Assembly (NCBI GenBank): GCA_002389705.1
Contig: DGQJ01000250.1
Span: 7,172-14,329 of the forward strand
Length of the DNA stretch: 7,158 nucleotides
Direction: 5' to 3'
From: Bacteroidales bacterium UBA4417
GTDB taxonomy: Bacteria; Bacteroidota; Bacteroidia; Bacteroidales; UBA4417
Position 1 is the first letter of the stretch, and the number at the start of each line of letters is the position of its first letter. The notes beneath the pieces were generated by a model that was not told where the DNA came from, did not search any database, and saw nothing but the letters and a program-made list of their open reading frames with translations. The position numbers and the translations under genes were made by a program. Positions 1-6,723 of this stretch are shown piece after piece.

Positions 1-2141
1 TCGTCATCCACCAGCAATTCGAGCTTGTCGACATGATACCTGATTTTTTCGAAAAATGGAAGTACCTCCTGGTTGTAAAGCCTGGCCTTTTCGGCAGTAT
101 CGTCAACTTTATTAGCAATTTTACGTTTATCGATCATATCGGCTACAAGCTGGCGAACTATTGAAATATGTTCCGAAATTTCCTTGATATTCTGCATCTG
201 GCTATTTGATAGTTTGACAAAAGTCTTGATATCAAGTACTTCTTTCAGCCCTTTTACATTTTCAACCAAGGTATTCTGGTAACGTATTGCCGTGGGGATG
301 ATGTGGTTATGCGAAAGATCACCAATAATCCTCGATTCGATCTGTATTTTCTTGATGTAATTTTCGAGGTCAATCTCGTATCGCGCCAGCACTTCGCGCT
401 TGCTAAGCACATCATGCGATTCGAACATGCGGATCACTTCTTCATTGGTCATTATCTTCAAGGCATCAGGCGTGGAAGCAACATTGGATAATCCGCGTTT
501 GGCAGCTTCCTCAATCCATTCGTCGCCATAGCTGTTACCTTCGAACCTGATGCGTTTTGATTCCTTGATATATCTCCTGAGGATTTTGTAAATTGTATCT
601 TCTTTATTTTCGCCTTTTTCGACCTGGGCGTCGACTTCTTTTCTGAAAACACGCAGTTGTTCGGCCAGCGCCAGGTTTAATGCGATCATAGGCTTCGCAC
701 AATTTGCTGATGAGCCTACTGCCCTGAACTCAAATTTATTGCCGGTAAACGCAAATGGCGAAGTACGGTTCCGATCAGTATTGTCGAGGAAAATTTCGGG
801 TATTTTAGGAAGGTTTACTGAAAATTCTTCAATAGTGTCTTCGGAAGGGTTAACGTTTGCGCCGCTTTTTTCAATCTCATCGAGCATCTGCGATAGCTGC
901 GAACCAATAAACACCGACATAATCGCTGGTGGAGCTTCGTGTGCTCCAAGCCTGAGATCGTTACCTGCCGAAGCAACCACCGAACGGATAAGTCCCGAAT
1001 GTGTATCAACAGCTTTGATGATATTTACAAGGAAGGTCAAAAAACGAAGATTTGCTTTTGGTGTTTTGCCCGGCGAAAGCAGGTTCTCGCCCGTATTGGT
1101 CATAAGCGACCAGTTATTGTGTTTTCCTGAGCCATTGATGCCCTGGTAGGGTTTTTCGTGCAACAGCAGGGTGAGATGGTGGCGTTTGGCTACTTTTTCG
1201 AGAATGTGCATCAGCAGCTGGTTATGGTCGACAGCTATGTTAGCTTCTTCAAATACCGGTGCGCATTCGTACTGACTGGGGGCAACTTCGTTGTGGCGTG
1301 TCTTAACCGGAATTCCCAGCCTGTGGGCTTCGAACTCGAACTCACGCATAAAATCCATCACACTCTCGGGAATAGTACCAAAATAGTGATCAGAAAGTTG
1401 CTGATCCTTTGCCGAAGCATGACCAAACAAGGTACGGCCACTCAAGGCCATATCGGGCCTGGCATGATAAATAGCGGTATCAACCAGGAAGTATTCCTGT
1501 TCCCAGCCCAGGGTGGCAACCACCTTCGAAATATTGCGATCGAAATACCTGCATACCGCTGTGGCTTCCTTATCGAGCGAATGCAGCGCTTTGAGCATGG
1601 GTGTTTTATAGTCGAGTGCTTCGCCGGTGTAGGATATAAAAATGGTTGGAATACACAGGGTGTCGTCCATAATGAAGGCTGTGGAAGTCGGGTCCCATGC
1701 CGTGTAACCGCGTGCCTCGAAGGTGTTACGGATGCCACCGCTTGGGAAGCTTGAGGCATCGGGTTCCTGCTGTATCAGTTCACCGGCACCAAAATGTTCA
1801 ATGGCCCTGCCTTCGGTTGTTGGCGAAAGGAATGAATCATGTTTTTCGGCTGTTGCACCGGTTAAAGGATGAAACCAGTGGGTGTAATGGGTGGCGCCTT
1901 TCGAAATAGCCCACGATTTTATGGCAGTTGCAACCTGGTCGGCAATGCGCCTGTCAATTTTTTCGCCTTTGTTAATAACATTCTGCAATTGCTGGAATGC
2001 TTCTTTCGAAAGGTACTGGCGCATAACAGCCTGGTTAAAAGTGTTATCACCAAAATAATCGGATACTTTGCCATGCATTTCGATAGAGCGCTTGGGGCGC
2101 GATATGGCTAATTCGAGGGCTTTAAACCGGATGTTCGACAT
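1..2141 (-). CDS. glnN: Type III glutamine synthetase, C-terminus cut by window edge
   Basis: ATP-dependent ligation of ammonia to glutamate, giving glutamine; a cytosolic entry point for nitrogen assimilation. I translated the minus strand by hand from ATG at 2141 and read 713 uninterrupted codons to the window edge. The protein begins MSNIRFKALE, as Bacteroides GSIII proteins do. Visible landmarks are IQQEPDASSFPSGGIRNTFE (123-142), the glutamate/metal-site segment GWEQEYFLVD (212-221), KTRHNEVAPSQYE (280-292), the catalytic-core stretch NGSGKHNNWS (336-345), SAGNDLRLGAHEAPPAI (391-407) and NRTSPFAFTG followed by FEFRAVGSSAN (458-480). The C-terminal third is helical and charged, as in this family. 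GSIII proteins are about 730 residues, so only some 15-20 are missing. GSIII is far longer than GSI/GSII (roughly 450 or fewer) and is typical of Bacteroidetes and cyanobacteria. No SD precedes the start; the leader is A-rich. It lies 98 bp behind the symporter gene and probably has its own promoter. Confidence 0.97.
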   Translation of the reverse strand, partial: MSNIRFKALELAISRPKRSIEMHGKVSDYFGDNTFNQAVMRQYLSKEAFQQLQNVINKGEKIDRRIADQVATAIKSWAISKGATHYTHWFHPLTGATAEKHDSFLSPTTEGRAIEHFGAGELIQQEPDASSFPSGGIRNTFEARGYTAWDPTSTAFIMDDTLCIPTIFISYTGEALDYKTPMLKALHSLDKEATAVCRYFDRNISKVVATLGWEQEYFLVDTAIYHARPDMALSGRTLFGHASAKDQQLSDHYFGTIPESVMDFMREFEFEAHRLGIPVKTRHNEVAPSQYECAPVFEEANIAVDHNQLLMHILEKVAKRHHLTLLLHEKPYQGINGSGKHNNWSLMTNTGENLLSPGKTPKANLRFLTFLVNIIKAVDTHSGLIRSVVASAGNDLRLGAHEAPPAIMSVFIGSQLSQMLDEIEKSGANVNPSEDTIEEFSVNLPKIPEIFLDNTDRNRTSPFAFTGNKFEFRAVGSSANCAKPMIALNLALAEQLRVFRKEVDAQVEKGENKEDTIYKILRRYIKESKRIRFEGNSYGDEWIEEAAKRGLSNVASTPDALKIMTNEEVIRMFESHDVLSKREVLARYEIDLENYIKKIQIESRIIGDLSHNHIIPTAIRYQNTLVENVKGLKEVLDIKTFVKLSNSQMQNIKEISEHISIVRQLVADMIDKRKIANKVDDTAEKARLYNQEVLPFFEKIRYHVDKLELLVDD

Positions 2142-2169
2142 ACATATTGCTGATTAAGTTTCTTTTCGG

Positions 2170-2177
2170 CAAAAATA
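2170..2177 (-). promoter_or_regulatory. Putative Bacteroidetes -7 promoter element for glnN
   Basis: On the minus strand this reads TATTTTTG, an exact match to the Bacteroidetes sigma consensus TAnnTTTG. It lies about 28 bp before the glnN start codon, implying a short leader of roughly 20 nt. The expected -33 TTTG is poor: with a 20-nt spacer the tetramer is CCTG. The call is inferred from motif and position only. An independent promoter would fit glnN being nitrogen-controlled separately from the upstream genes. Confidence 0.5.
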
Positions 2178-2239
2178 CCCAATTATCAATGCGGGTGCAG
2201 GCTCCTGTGTTGTTTTTTTACAAATTTACTTTCGCGGGA

Positions 2240-3688
2240 TTACTTCCTGATCCTGATCGCAAACAGCCCGATAAAAGTAAACAGTCCGTTCACTATAAGT
2301 AACTCGAAACCAAATACGTAACCGAATAAAAGCACTTTTGAATATTCGCTCAGCAAAAAACATAAAACCGGTGAACTCACCGCAACCCATGGAACGTATT
2401 TATCTTTTACCTGCAGCCGGGTGAAAAGTCCGAAGGCATACATACCCAGCAACGGCCCGTAAGTATAACCTGCCACAGTGAAGAGCTTGTCAATCACAGC
2501 CCTGTCGTTAATTGCCCTGAAAAGTACAATTACCAGCAGCAGCAGCAGCGCAAAAGCAATGTGTACCTTATAACGCAGGCGTTTTTTTTGTTCCTCAGTA
2601 AGATCGGTGCGTTTGTTTAAGCCAAGTATATCAATCGAAAAGGATGTGGTAAGCGAGGTAAGTGCGCCATCGGCACTGGGATAGGCCGCTGAAATTAAAC
2701 CGATTATAAATACAAGACCAGCCAGGGGGCCCAGATATTTTATGGCAATCATAGGGAAAAGATCATCGGTGCGTGTGGGTAATTCAATTCCGTGTGTTGA
2801 TGAATAGATGTACAAAACAGCACCCAGGAAAAGGAACATCAGGTTTACAAATACAAGAACTATGCTGAAAGTAAACATGTTTTTCTGTGCTTCGCATATA
2901 TTCCGGCAGCTGAGGTTTTTCTGCATCATTTCCTGGTCGAGGCCTGTCATTACAATGGCTATAAACGCCCCGCTGATAATCTGCTTCAGGAAAAACTGCT
3001 TGCTATGCCAGTCGGTAACCACAACTTTAGAATAATCACTCTCCCAAACTGTTGAAAACAAATGTTTTAAGTCGAAATGAAGGTCCTTGCTGATCAGGTA
3101 AATAGAAAGTCCAACTGCCAGCAGCATGAAGGTGGTTTGCAGGGTATCGGTCCAGATTATGGTTTTTATACCGCCTTTGAGGGTATAGAGAATTATCAGC
3201 GCTATAAAAATGCTGACGGTTACAAAAAAGGGAATATTCCAGGCATCAAATACAAATACCTGTAAAACATTTACAACCAGGAACATCCGGAACGAAGCCC
3301 CTATGGTTCGCGAAAGCAGGAAGAAAAATGCCCCTGATTTATACGACCAGAATCCAAAACGTTGTTCGAGGTAGGTATAGATGGAAGTAAGATTCAGCCT
3401 GTAATACAACGGCATCAGAACTGTAGCAATCACGGTGTATCCAAACAGGTAACCCACCACAACCAGCATGTAACTGAATTGGGTTGAACCAACATAACCC
3501 GGCACCGACATAAATGTAACTCCCGAAAGCGAAGCGCCTATCATTCCATAAGCAACCACATACCAGGGTGATGATTTGTTGCCAATAAAAAAGGATTCGC
3601 TGTTGGCCTTACGTGTGGTTATCCAGGTAACCACGAACAATAAAACTGTGTAGGCTAAAAAACTGAGGAATATGAGTGATGGAGTCAA
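2240..3688 (-). CDS. Sodium:solute symporter (SSS family), TTG start
   Basis: An inner-membrane secondary transporter expected to couple Na+ entry to solute uptake; the solute cannot be identified from the sequence. The 482 residues form about 13 hydrophobic segments, the normal size for SSS proteins. Family signatures are FFIGNKSSPWYVVAYGMIG (33-51) running into the first core helix GASLSGVTFMSVPG (51-64), TGLDQEMMQKNLSCRN (248-263), and the Na+-site helix with its following motif, SAAYPSADGALTSLTTSF (333-350). The start is TTG at 3688: the N-terminus MTPSLIFLSFLAY fits the family, an in-frame TAA lies eight codons upstream with no ATG between, and the first internal Met is residue 48, inside a core helix. 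Pro337 stands where the first of two Na2-site serines is expected. The gene follows gmhB by 58 bp with no clear terminator and may be read through from the heptose operon, but no functional link is evident. Confidence 0.92.
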   Translation of the reverse strand: MTPSLIFLSFLAYTVLLFVVTWITTRKANSESFFIGNKSSPWYVVAYGMIGASLSGVTFMSVPGYVGSTQFSYMLVVVGYLFGYTVIATVLMPLYYRLNLTSIYTYLEQRFGFWSYKSGAFFFLLSRTIGASFRMFLVVNVLQVFVFDAWNIPFFVTVSIFIALIILYTLKGGIKTIIWTDTLQTTFMLLAVGLSIYLISKDLHFDLKHLFSTVWESDYSKVVVTDWHSKQFFLKQIISGAFIAIVMTGLDQEMMQKNLSCRNICEAQKNMFTFSIVLVFVNLMFLFLGAVLYIYSSTHGIELPTRTDDLFPMIAIKYLGPLAGLVFIIGLISAAYPSADGALTSLTTSFSIDILGLNKRTDLTEEQKKRLRYKVHIAFALLLLLVIVLFRAINDRAVIDKLFTVAGYTYGPLLGMYAFGLFTRLQVKDKYVPWVAVSSPVLCFLLSEYSKVLLFGYVFGFELLIVNGLFTFIGLFAIRIRK

Positions 3689-3746
3689 AGTGTTCCGTTT
3701 ATTAAAAGGTTATTTAACAGTACATTGTGGCAACAATCTGCAAATT

Positions 3747-4310
3747 CTATTTAGATGAATTCCTTAGATAAGTTGCTAATGATAACAGGTCGGGAAAAGT
3801 ATAATCCAGCATGTCGATCGACTTTAATGCCGCTTCTTTATCATCGCCTATAAGCACGGTTTTCATGCCCAGCCGATGGCCAAAAAGTATATCATTATAA
3901 GTATCACCGGCCATCATGCTTTTAATGAACCTGATTGATGGAAATTGTTTTCTTGCCTTTATTCCCAGGCCAACGGCAGGCTTTCGCGTAAAACTGTTTG
4001 TGTTTTTCAGATCGGGGCTGTGAAAAACGGCATCAATTCTGCCTCCGTCGCCCGAAATGGCAGCCATCATTTTTTCATGAACCCGTTTCAGATCGTTTTC
4101 TGTCATCAGCCCGCGCCCTATTCCCTGCTGGTTGGTAATAACAACAATGGTTTCGAAAATACCGGCAAATATCGTAAGGGCTTCTGCTACTCCGGGAATC
4201 AGTTCAAATTCATCAGGATGTTTCACATAATCGTCGGGCAGGCGTTTGTTAATTACGCCATCGCGGTCGAGGAACAAGGTCCATCCTTTGTCTATCACCA
4301 GCTTTTTCAT
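3747..4310 (-). CDS. gmhB: D-glycero-D-manno-heptose-1,7-bisphosphate 7-phosphatase (HAD-IIIA), zinc-less variant
   Basis: Removes the 7-phosphate from heptose 1,7-bisphosphate to give heptose 1-phosphate, in the cytosol. I chose ATG at 4310 (187 aa) rather than the longer open frame to 4424: it overlaps the hddC stop as ATGA, has AAGG just upstream, and starts MKKLVIDKGWTLFLDRDGV, the normal N-terminus; the extra 38 residues are hddC read in another frame. HAD motifs: FLDRDGVIN with nucleophile Asp15 and acid/base Asp17, ITNQQGIGRG with Thr59, TRKP with Arg109-Lys110, and AGDTYNDI with Asp136 and Asp140. The NQQG and RKP elements place it in the GmhB/HisB-N group. The zinc loop of E. coli GmhB (Cys92, His94, Cys107, Cys109) aligns with Ser, Asp, Ser and Thr, and the protein has no cysteine. 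With hddA and hddC adjacent, the expected substrate is the alpha anomer. A less specific sugar or histidinol phosphatase is the alternative, but the context argues for GmhB. Confidence 0.9.
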   Translation of the reverse strand: MKKLVIDKGWTLFLDRDGVINKRLPDDYVKHPDEFELIPGVAEALTIFAGIFETIVVITNQQGIGRGLMTENDLKRVHEKMMAAISGDGGRIDAVFHSPDLKNTNSFTRKPAVGLGIKARKQFPSIRFIKSMMAGDTYNDILFGHRLGMKTVLIGDDKEAALKSIDMLDYTFPDLLSLATYLRNSSK

Positions 4311-5020
4311 TTCACCTTGTTTTGTGCCGGAATCAATGTTTGTGCTTTTTCCAGGTCGGTGGGAACACCAATATCCAGGAAGAAGGCATCTGTATAAAAA
4401 GCCTGCAACCTGAAACTTGCGCACTGTTTCCTGAAAACTTCATTTTCCAGCGAAAATTTTTGCTCATTGATGGAATCAATAATACTGCGTTTCAGCAAAT
4501 ATATTCCGCCGTTTATCCAGCCATTGCCAGCCTCAGGTTGTTTTTCCTTAAAACCGGTAATGCGGCCGCTGGTATTGGTTACTACCCGGCCGTAACGCGA
4601 TGTGTCCTCAAACTGTTTAACAGCTATGGTTACATCAGCCGAATTTTCAATATGTTTCTGTTCCATTTCCATCAGGTCGGGTGCAAAATAAGTGTCGCCG
4701 TTCAACACAAATATTTCGTCGAGGTTGGTGTACTCGAGTGCCGATTTTACTGCACCACCGGTTCCGAGGGGTTCGGTTTCGATGGCATACACCAGTTCAA
4801 TTGATTTGTACGTTTGTACAAAATAGCTTATAACCTGATCATTACGATAACCTACCGAAAGTATTACTTTCGAAATACCGGATGCAGCCAGGTAATCCAG
4901 TACATAAGCCAGGAAGGGCTTTTCACCGATCAGTGCCATGCATTTGGGGGTTTCGGGCAATACTTCGGCTAAGCGGGTTCCCAATCCACCGGCAAGCACA
5001 ATTGCTTCGTTGGTTATCAT
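4307..5020 (-). CDS. hddC: D-glycero-alpha-D-manno-heptose-1-phosphate guanylyltransferase
   Basis: Joins heptose 1-phosphate to GTP, giving GDP-D-glycero-alpha-D-manno-heptose, the activated donor for glycan assembly; cytosolic. 237 aa from ATG at 5020, preceded by AAGGA. The nucleotidyltransferase (GT-A-like) fold shows as IVLAGGLGTRL (7-17) for nucleotide binding, PKCMALIG (25-32) with the usual Lys26, EPLGTGGA (83-90), LNGDT with the metal-binding Asp (106-110), NGGIYLL and the C-terminal DIGVPTDLEKA. An open frame extends to 5170, but it overlaps the well-defined gmhA, so its extra 50 residues are spurious. The sequence alone could also fit other NDP-sugar pyrophosphorylases (RmlA- or mannose-1-phosphate-type). 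The substrate is inferred from the flanking gmhA, gmhB and hddA; GTP rather than ATP is inferred because the neighbouring kinase is the GHMP-type HddA, not HldE. The gene ends in a 4-bp overlap with gmhB, which suggests translational coupling. Confidence 0.88.
   Translation of the reverse strand: MITNEAIVLAGGLGTRLAEVLPETPKCMALIGEKPFLAYVLDYLAASGISKVILSVGYRNDQVISYFVQTYKSIELVYAIETEPLGTGGAVKSALEYTNLDEIFVLNGDTYFAPDLMEMEQKHIENSADVTIAVKQFEDTSRYGRVVTNTSGRITGFKEKQPEAGNGWINGGIYLLKRSIIDSINEQKFSLENEVFRKQCASFRLQAFYTDAFFLDIGVPTDLEKAQTLIPAQNKVK
4313..4318 (-). promoter_or_regulatory. Shine-Dalgarno-like site supporting the gmhB start
   Basis: The minus strand reads AAGGTG two bases before the gmhB ATG, with AAGG four bases from that ATG, inside the hddC 3' end. 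Together with the ATGA stop/start overlap it supports the start at 4310. SD-like sites are uncommon in Bacteroidetes. Confidence 0.45.
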
Positions 5021-5024
5021 ATTG

Positions 5025-5029
5025 TCCTT
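5025..5029 (-). promoter_or_regulatory. Shine-Dalgarno-like site of hddC
   Basis: The minus strand reads AAGGA ending four bases before the hddC ATG and overlapping the TAA stop of gmhA. It supports the start at 5020 and suggests that ribosomes finishing gmhA reinitiate on hddC. Confidence 0.5.
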
Positions 5030-5606
5030 ACTCTTTGAAGAGCTTTTCTTCAACCAGCTCGCAAATAATATGCCCGAGCATGATGTGTACTTCCTGTATG
5101 CGGGGCGTGTCGGTGGTTGGAATGTTGAGCAGGTAGGTACATTTTTCAGCCAATTGCCCGCCGGTTTCACCGGTGAATCCTACAGTAATCATACCTAGTG
5201 AATTTGCTTCGGTAAATGCACGCAGAATATTCACCGAATTACCCGATGTGGTCAATCCTACCAGCACATCGTCCTTACTCCCCATAGCCATAACCAGGCG
5301 GGCAAACACTTCGTCGAAGCCGTAATCATTAGCTACAGCGGTAATATAGGATGAATTTACATGCAGTGCCTCGGCAAAAAGCGGGTGCCTGTCGAAGTAA
5401 AACCTGCCCGAAAGTTCAGCTGCCAGGTGTTGTGCATCAGCAGCGCTGCCCCCATTTCCACAAAACAGCACTTTACCACCATTTTCGTAGCAACGTACAA
5501 TTTCGTTTACAATTTGCTGAACGGTTTCAATTAAATTCGGGTCTCCAAGTACTTTGGTTTTTAAATCAATGGATGATTGTATAACTGATTTTATTTTTGC
5601 TTCCAT
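5028..5606 (-). CDS. gmhA: Sedoheptulose-7-phosphate isomerase (phosphoheptose isomerase)
   Basis: First step of heptose synthesis: converts sedoheptulose 7-phosphate from the pentose phosphate pathway into D-glycero-D-manno-heptose 7-phosphate, in the cytosol. 192 aa, the normal length, forming one SIS domain. Visible motifs are CGNGGSAADAQHLAAELSGR (49-68), with phosphate-binding serines and His60/Glu64; LTTSGNSVNIL (118-128), the second phosphate loop; and TPRIQEVHIMLGHIICELVE (167-186), with Gln171 and His179. His60, Glu64, Gln171 and His179 match the zinc-site residues known in E. coli GmhA (His61, Glu65, Gln172, His180), so the enzyme looks active. It starts at ATG 5606 without an SD, 33 bp after hddA, and ends 7 bp before hddC. 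DiaA-like SIS proteins are the closest alternative, but the operon and intact metal residues make GmhA much more likely. Confidence 0.95.
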   Translation of the reverse strand: MEAKIKSVIQSSIDLKTKVLGDPNLIETVQQIVNEIVRCYENGGKVLFCGNGGSAADAQHLAAELSGRFYFDRHPLFAEALHVNSSYITAVANDYGFDEVFARLVMAMGSKDDVLVGLTTSGNSVNILRAFTEANSLGMITVGFTGETGGQLAEKCTYLLNIPTTDTPRIQEVHIMLGHIICELVEEKLFKE

Positions 5607-5639
5607 TTGTATTCGTATCTGTTAAAGTTTTAGTAAACA

Positions 5640-6659
5640 TTATAAAGTCCTGCTAACCAGTCCGGTTGAGGTGAATTCATATCTTTCGGCATGCCCGCCG
5701 AATTGTTTCAGCGATTCAATTACCTGGTAGCGTGTATTGCCGGGACAATAAAAAAACATATATCCGCCGCCACCGGCCCCTGATATTTTGCCCCCCGTAG
5801 CACCACTGCCAAGGGCTGCCTGGTATAGCTGGTCAATAGCCGGATTGGTTATTCCTTCGGCCATCTGTTTTTTAAAGTTCCATCCAAAATCGAGTATTTT
5901 CCCAATCTCGTCGAGGTCGCCCTTAAGCAATGATTCTTTCATCATAACAGCCTGCTTTTTAAGCTGGTGCATGGCCTCAATAGCTTTCTCATCCTGGTTT
6001 AGTACATTTTGCTGCTGTTTACTGATAATCTGCGACGAAAGGCGGCTTGAATCGGTGTAATACAGCACAAGGTTATGAGAGAGCTCATCCAGGTAAGAGT
6101 CTTTGATTCTCAAGGGGTTTACAATGACTTTGTCCTTGTAAAATTCCATAAAATTTATGCCGCCAAAAGTAGCTGAATACTGATCCTGCTTTCCTCCAGC
6201 CATCCCCAGGTCGAAGCGCTCTATTTCGTAAGCCAGTTGGGCAATATCGTATTCACCCAGCGGGAGTTTTAACCATTCAACAAAGGCGCCAAGTATAGCA
6301 ACCGCCAGGGTTGATGAGGTTCCCAAACCTGATTGCTGAGGTGCATCCACCGATGTGATGAGCCTGAAAGATAGTTCTTTACCCGTAAACATTTTCCTGA
6401 CCCGGTTATAAATCCCGGCATGAATATCAAAAATTCCTTCGGGTTTAACCTGTGCTTTTGAAGAAAATGCTTTCACCTGGCTCCCATCCGCGGTTCCGAA
6501 AACAACAGTTCCGTTATCGGTGGGCTCAATGCTGGCATAGGCGTAAAGATTTATTGTTGCGTTCAGAATTCCGCCTCCAAACAAGTCGGAGTAAGGTGAT
6601 ACATCGGTACCACCTCCTGCCAGTCCTAATCGTAAAGGCGCTTTACTTCTGATCAGCAT
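5640..6659 (-). CDS. hddA: D-glycero-alpha-D-manno-heptose-7-phosphate kinase (GHMP family)
   Basis: Phosphorylates C1 of heptose 7-phosphate with ATP, giving heptose 1,7-bisphosphate with the alpha configuration, and so commits the sugar to the GDP-heptose route. 339 aa, typical for HddA. GHMP motifs in order: PLRLGLAGGGTDVSPYS (8-24) at the N-terminus, the ATP-binding loop PQQSGLGTSSTLAVAIL (107-123), and the C-terminal glycine-rich KISGAGGGGYMFF (291-303). GMAGGKQDQYSATFGG (152-167) is the substrate/catalytic segment seen in HddA and related sugar kinases. The start is ATG at 6659, whose MLIRSKAPLRLGLAGGGTD has the usual family spacing to motif 1. Fucokinase and other GHMP sugar kinases share this pattern, so the substrate rests partly on the neighbouring gmhA, hddC and gmhB. 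A possible internal promoter lies in the 91-bp gap upstream. Confidence 0.93.
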   Translation of the reverse strand: MLIRSKAPLRLGLAGGGTDVSPYSDLFGGGILNATINLYAYASIEPTDNGTVVFGTADGSQVKAFSSKAQVKPEGIFDIHAGIYNRVRKMFTGKELSFRLITSVDAPQQSGLGTSSTLAVAILGAFVEWLKLPLGEYDIAQLAYEIERFDLGMAGGKQDQYSATFGGINFMEFYKDKVIVNPLRIKDSYLDELSHNLVLYYTDSSRLSSQIISKQQQNVLNQDEKAIEAMHQLKKQAVMMKESLLKGDLDEIGKILDFGWNFKKQMAEGITNPAIDQLYQAALGSGATGGKISGAGGGGYMFFYCPGNTRYQVIESLKQFGGHAERYEFTSTGLVSRTL

Positions 6660-6695
6660 TGAATTGATGTTATTTGTTATTAAGCAACGAAAAGG

Positions 6696-6709
6696 GATTA
6701 TACCTAATC
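6696..6709 (-). other. Small inverted repeat in the hddA leader
   Basis: GATTA and TAATC flank a 4-base loop, giving a potential 5-bp A/T-rich hairpin in the untranslated region before hddA. It has no T-tract, so it is not a terminator. On the minus strand it contains TATAAT, which is not the Bacteroidetes promoter consensus. It may well be chance. Confidence 0.2.
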
Positions 6710-6723
6710 AGTTTCAGATCAAC

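Noticed and set aside
739..1754. Plus-strand open frames of up to 198 codons across the left third of the window
   Set aside because: They lie opposite the continuous glnN reading frame and have no recognisable motifs. They reflect the base composition of the opposite strand.
2195..2222. CAGG-CT-CCTG followed by a T-tract on the plus strand, resembling an intrinsic terminator
   Set aside because: The stem is only 3-4 bp with an impossibly small loop, and it is oriented for plus-strand transcription, where there is no gene.
2520..2552. Run of CAGCAGCAGCAGCAG as a repeat element
   Set aside because: It is a short low-complexity stretch inside the symporter gene encoding a leucine-rich membrane segment (LLLLL), explained by coding.
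3724..3737. ATTGT-GGCA-ACAAT inverted repeat downstream of gmhB as a terminator
   Set aside because: The stem is 5 bp and weak, with no T-tract on the minus strand after it.
4311..4424. An N-terminal extension of gmhB by 38 residues to an upstream ATG at 4424
   Set aside because: The extension is the hddC coding region in another frame, and the 4310 start has the family N-terminus, an AAGG site and an ATGA overlap.
5021..5170. An N-terminal extension of hddC by 50 residues
   Set aside because: It overlaps the C-terminal coding part of gmhA with its metal-site residues; the 4-17 region of the short form matches the family start.
5566..5640. A 24-codon minus-strand frame starting at an ATG that overlaps the hddA stop (TAATG) and ending inside gmhA
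   Set aside because: It is out of frame with gmhA, has no recognisable content, and arises by chance in an A/T-rich gap. At most it could help ribosomes reach the gmhA start.
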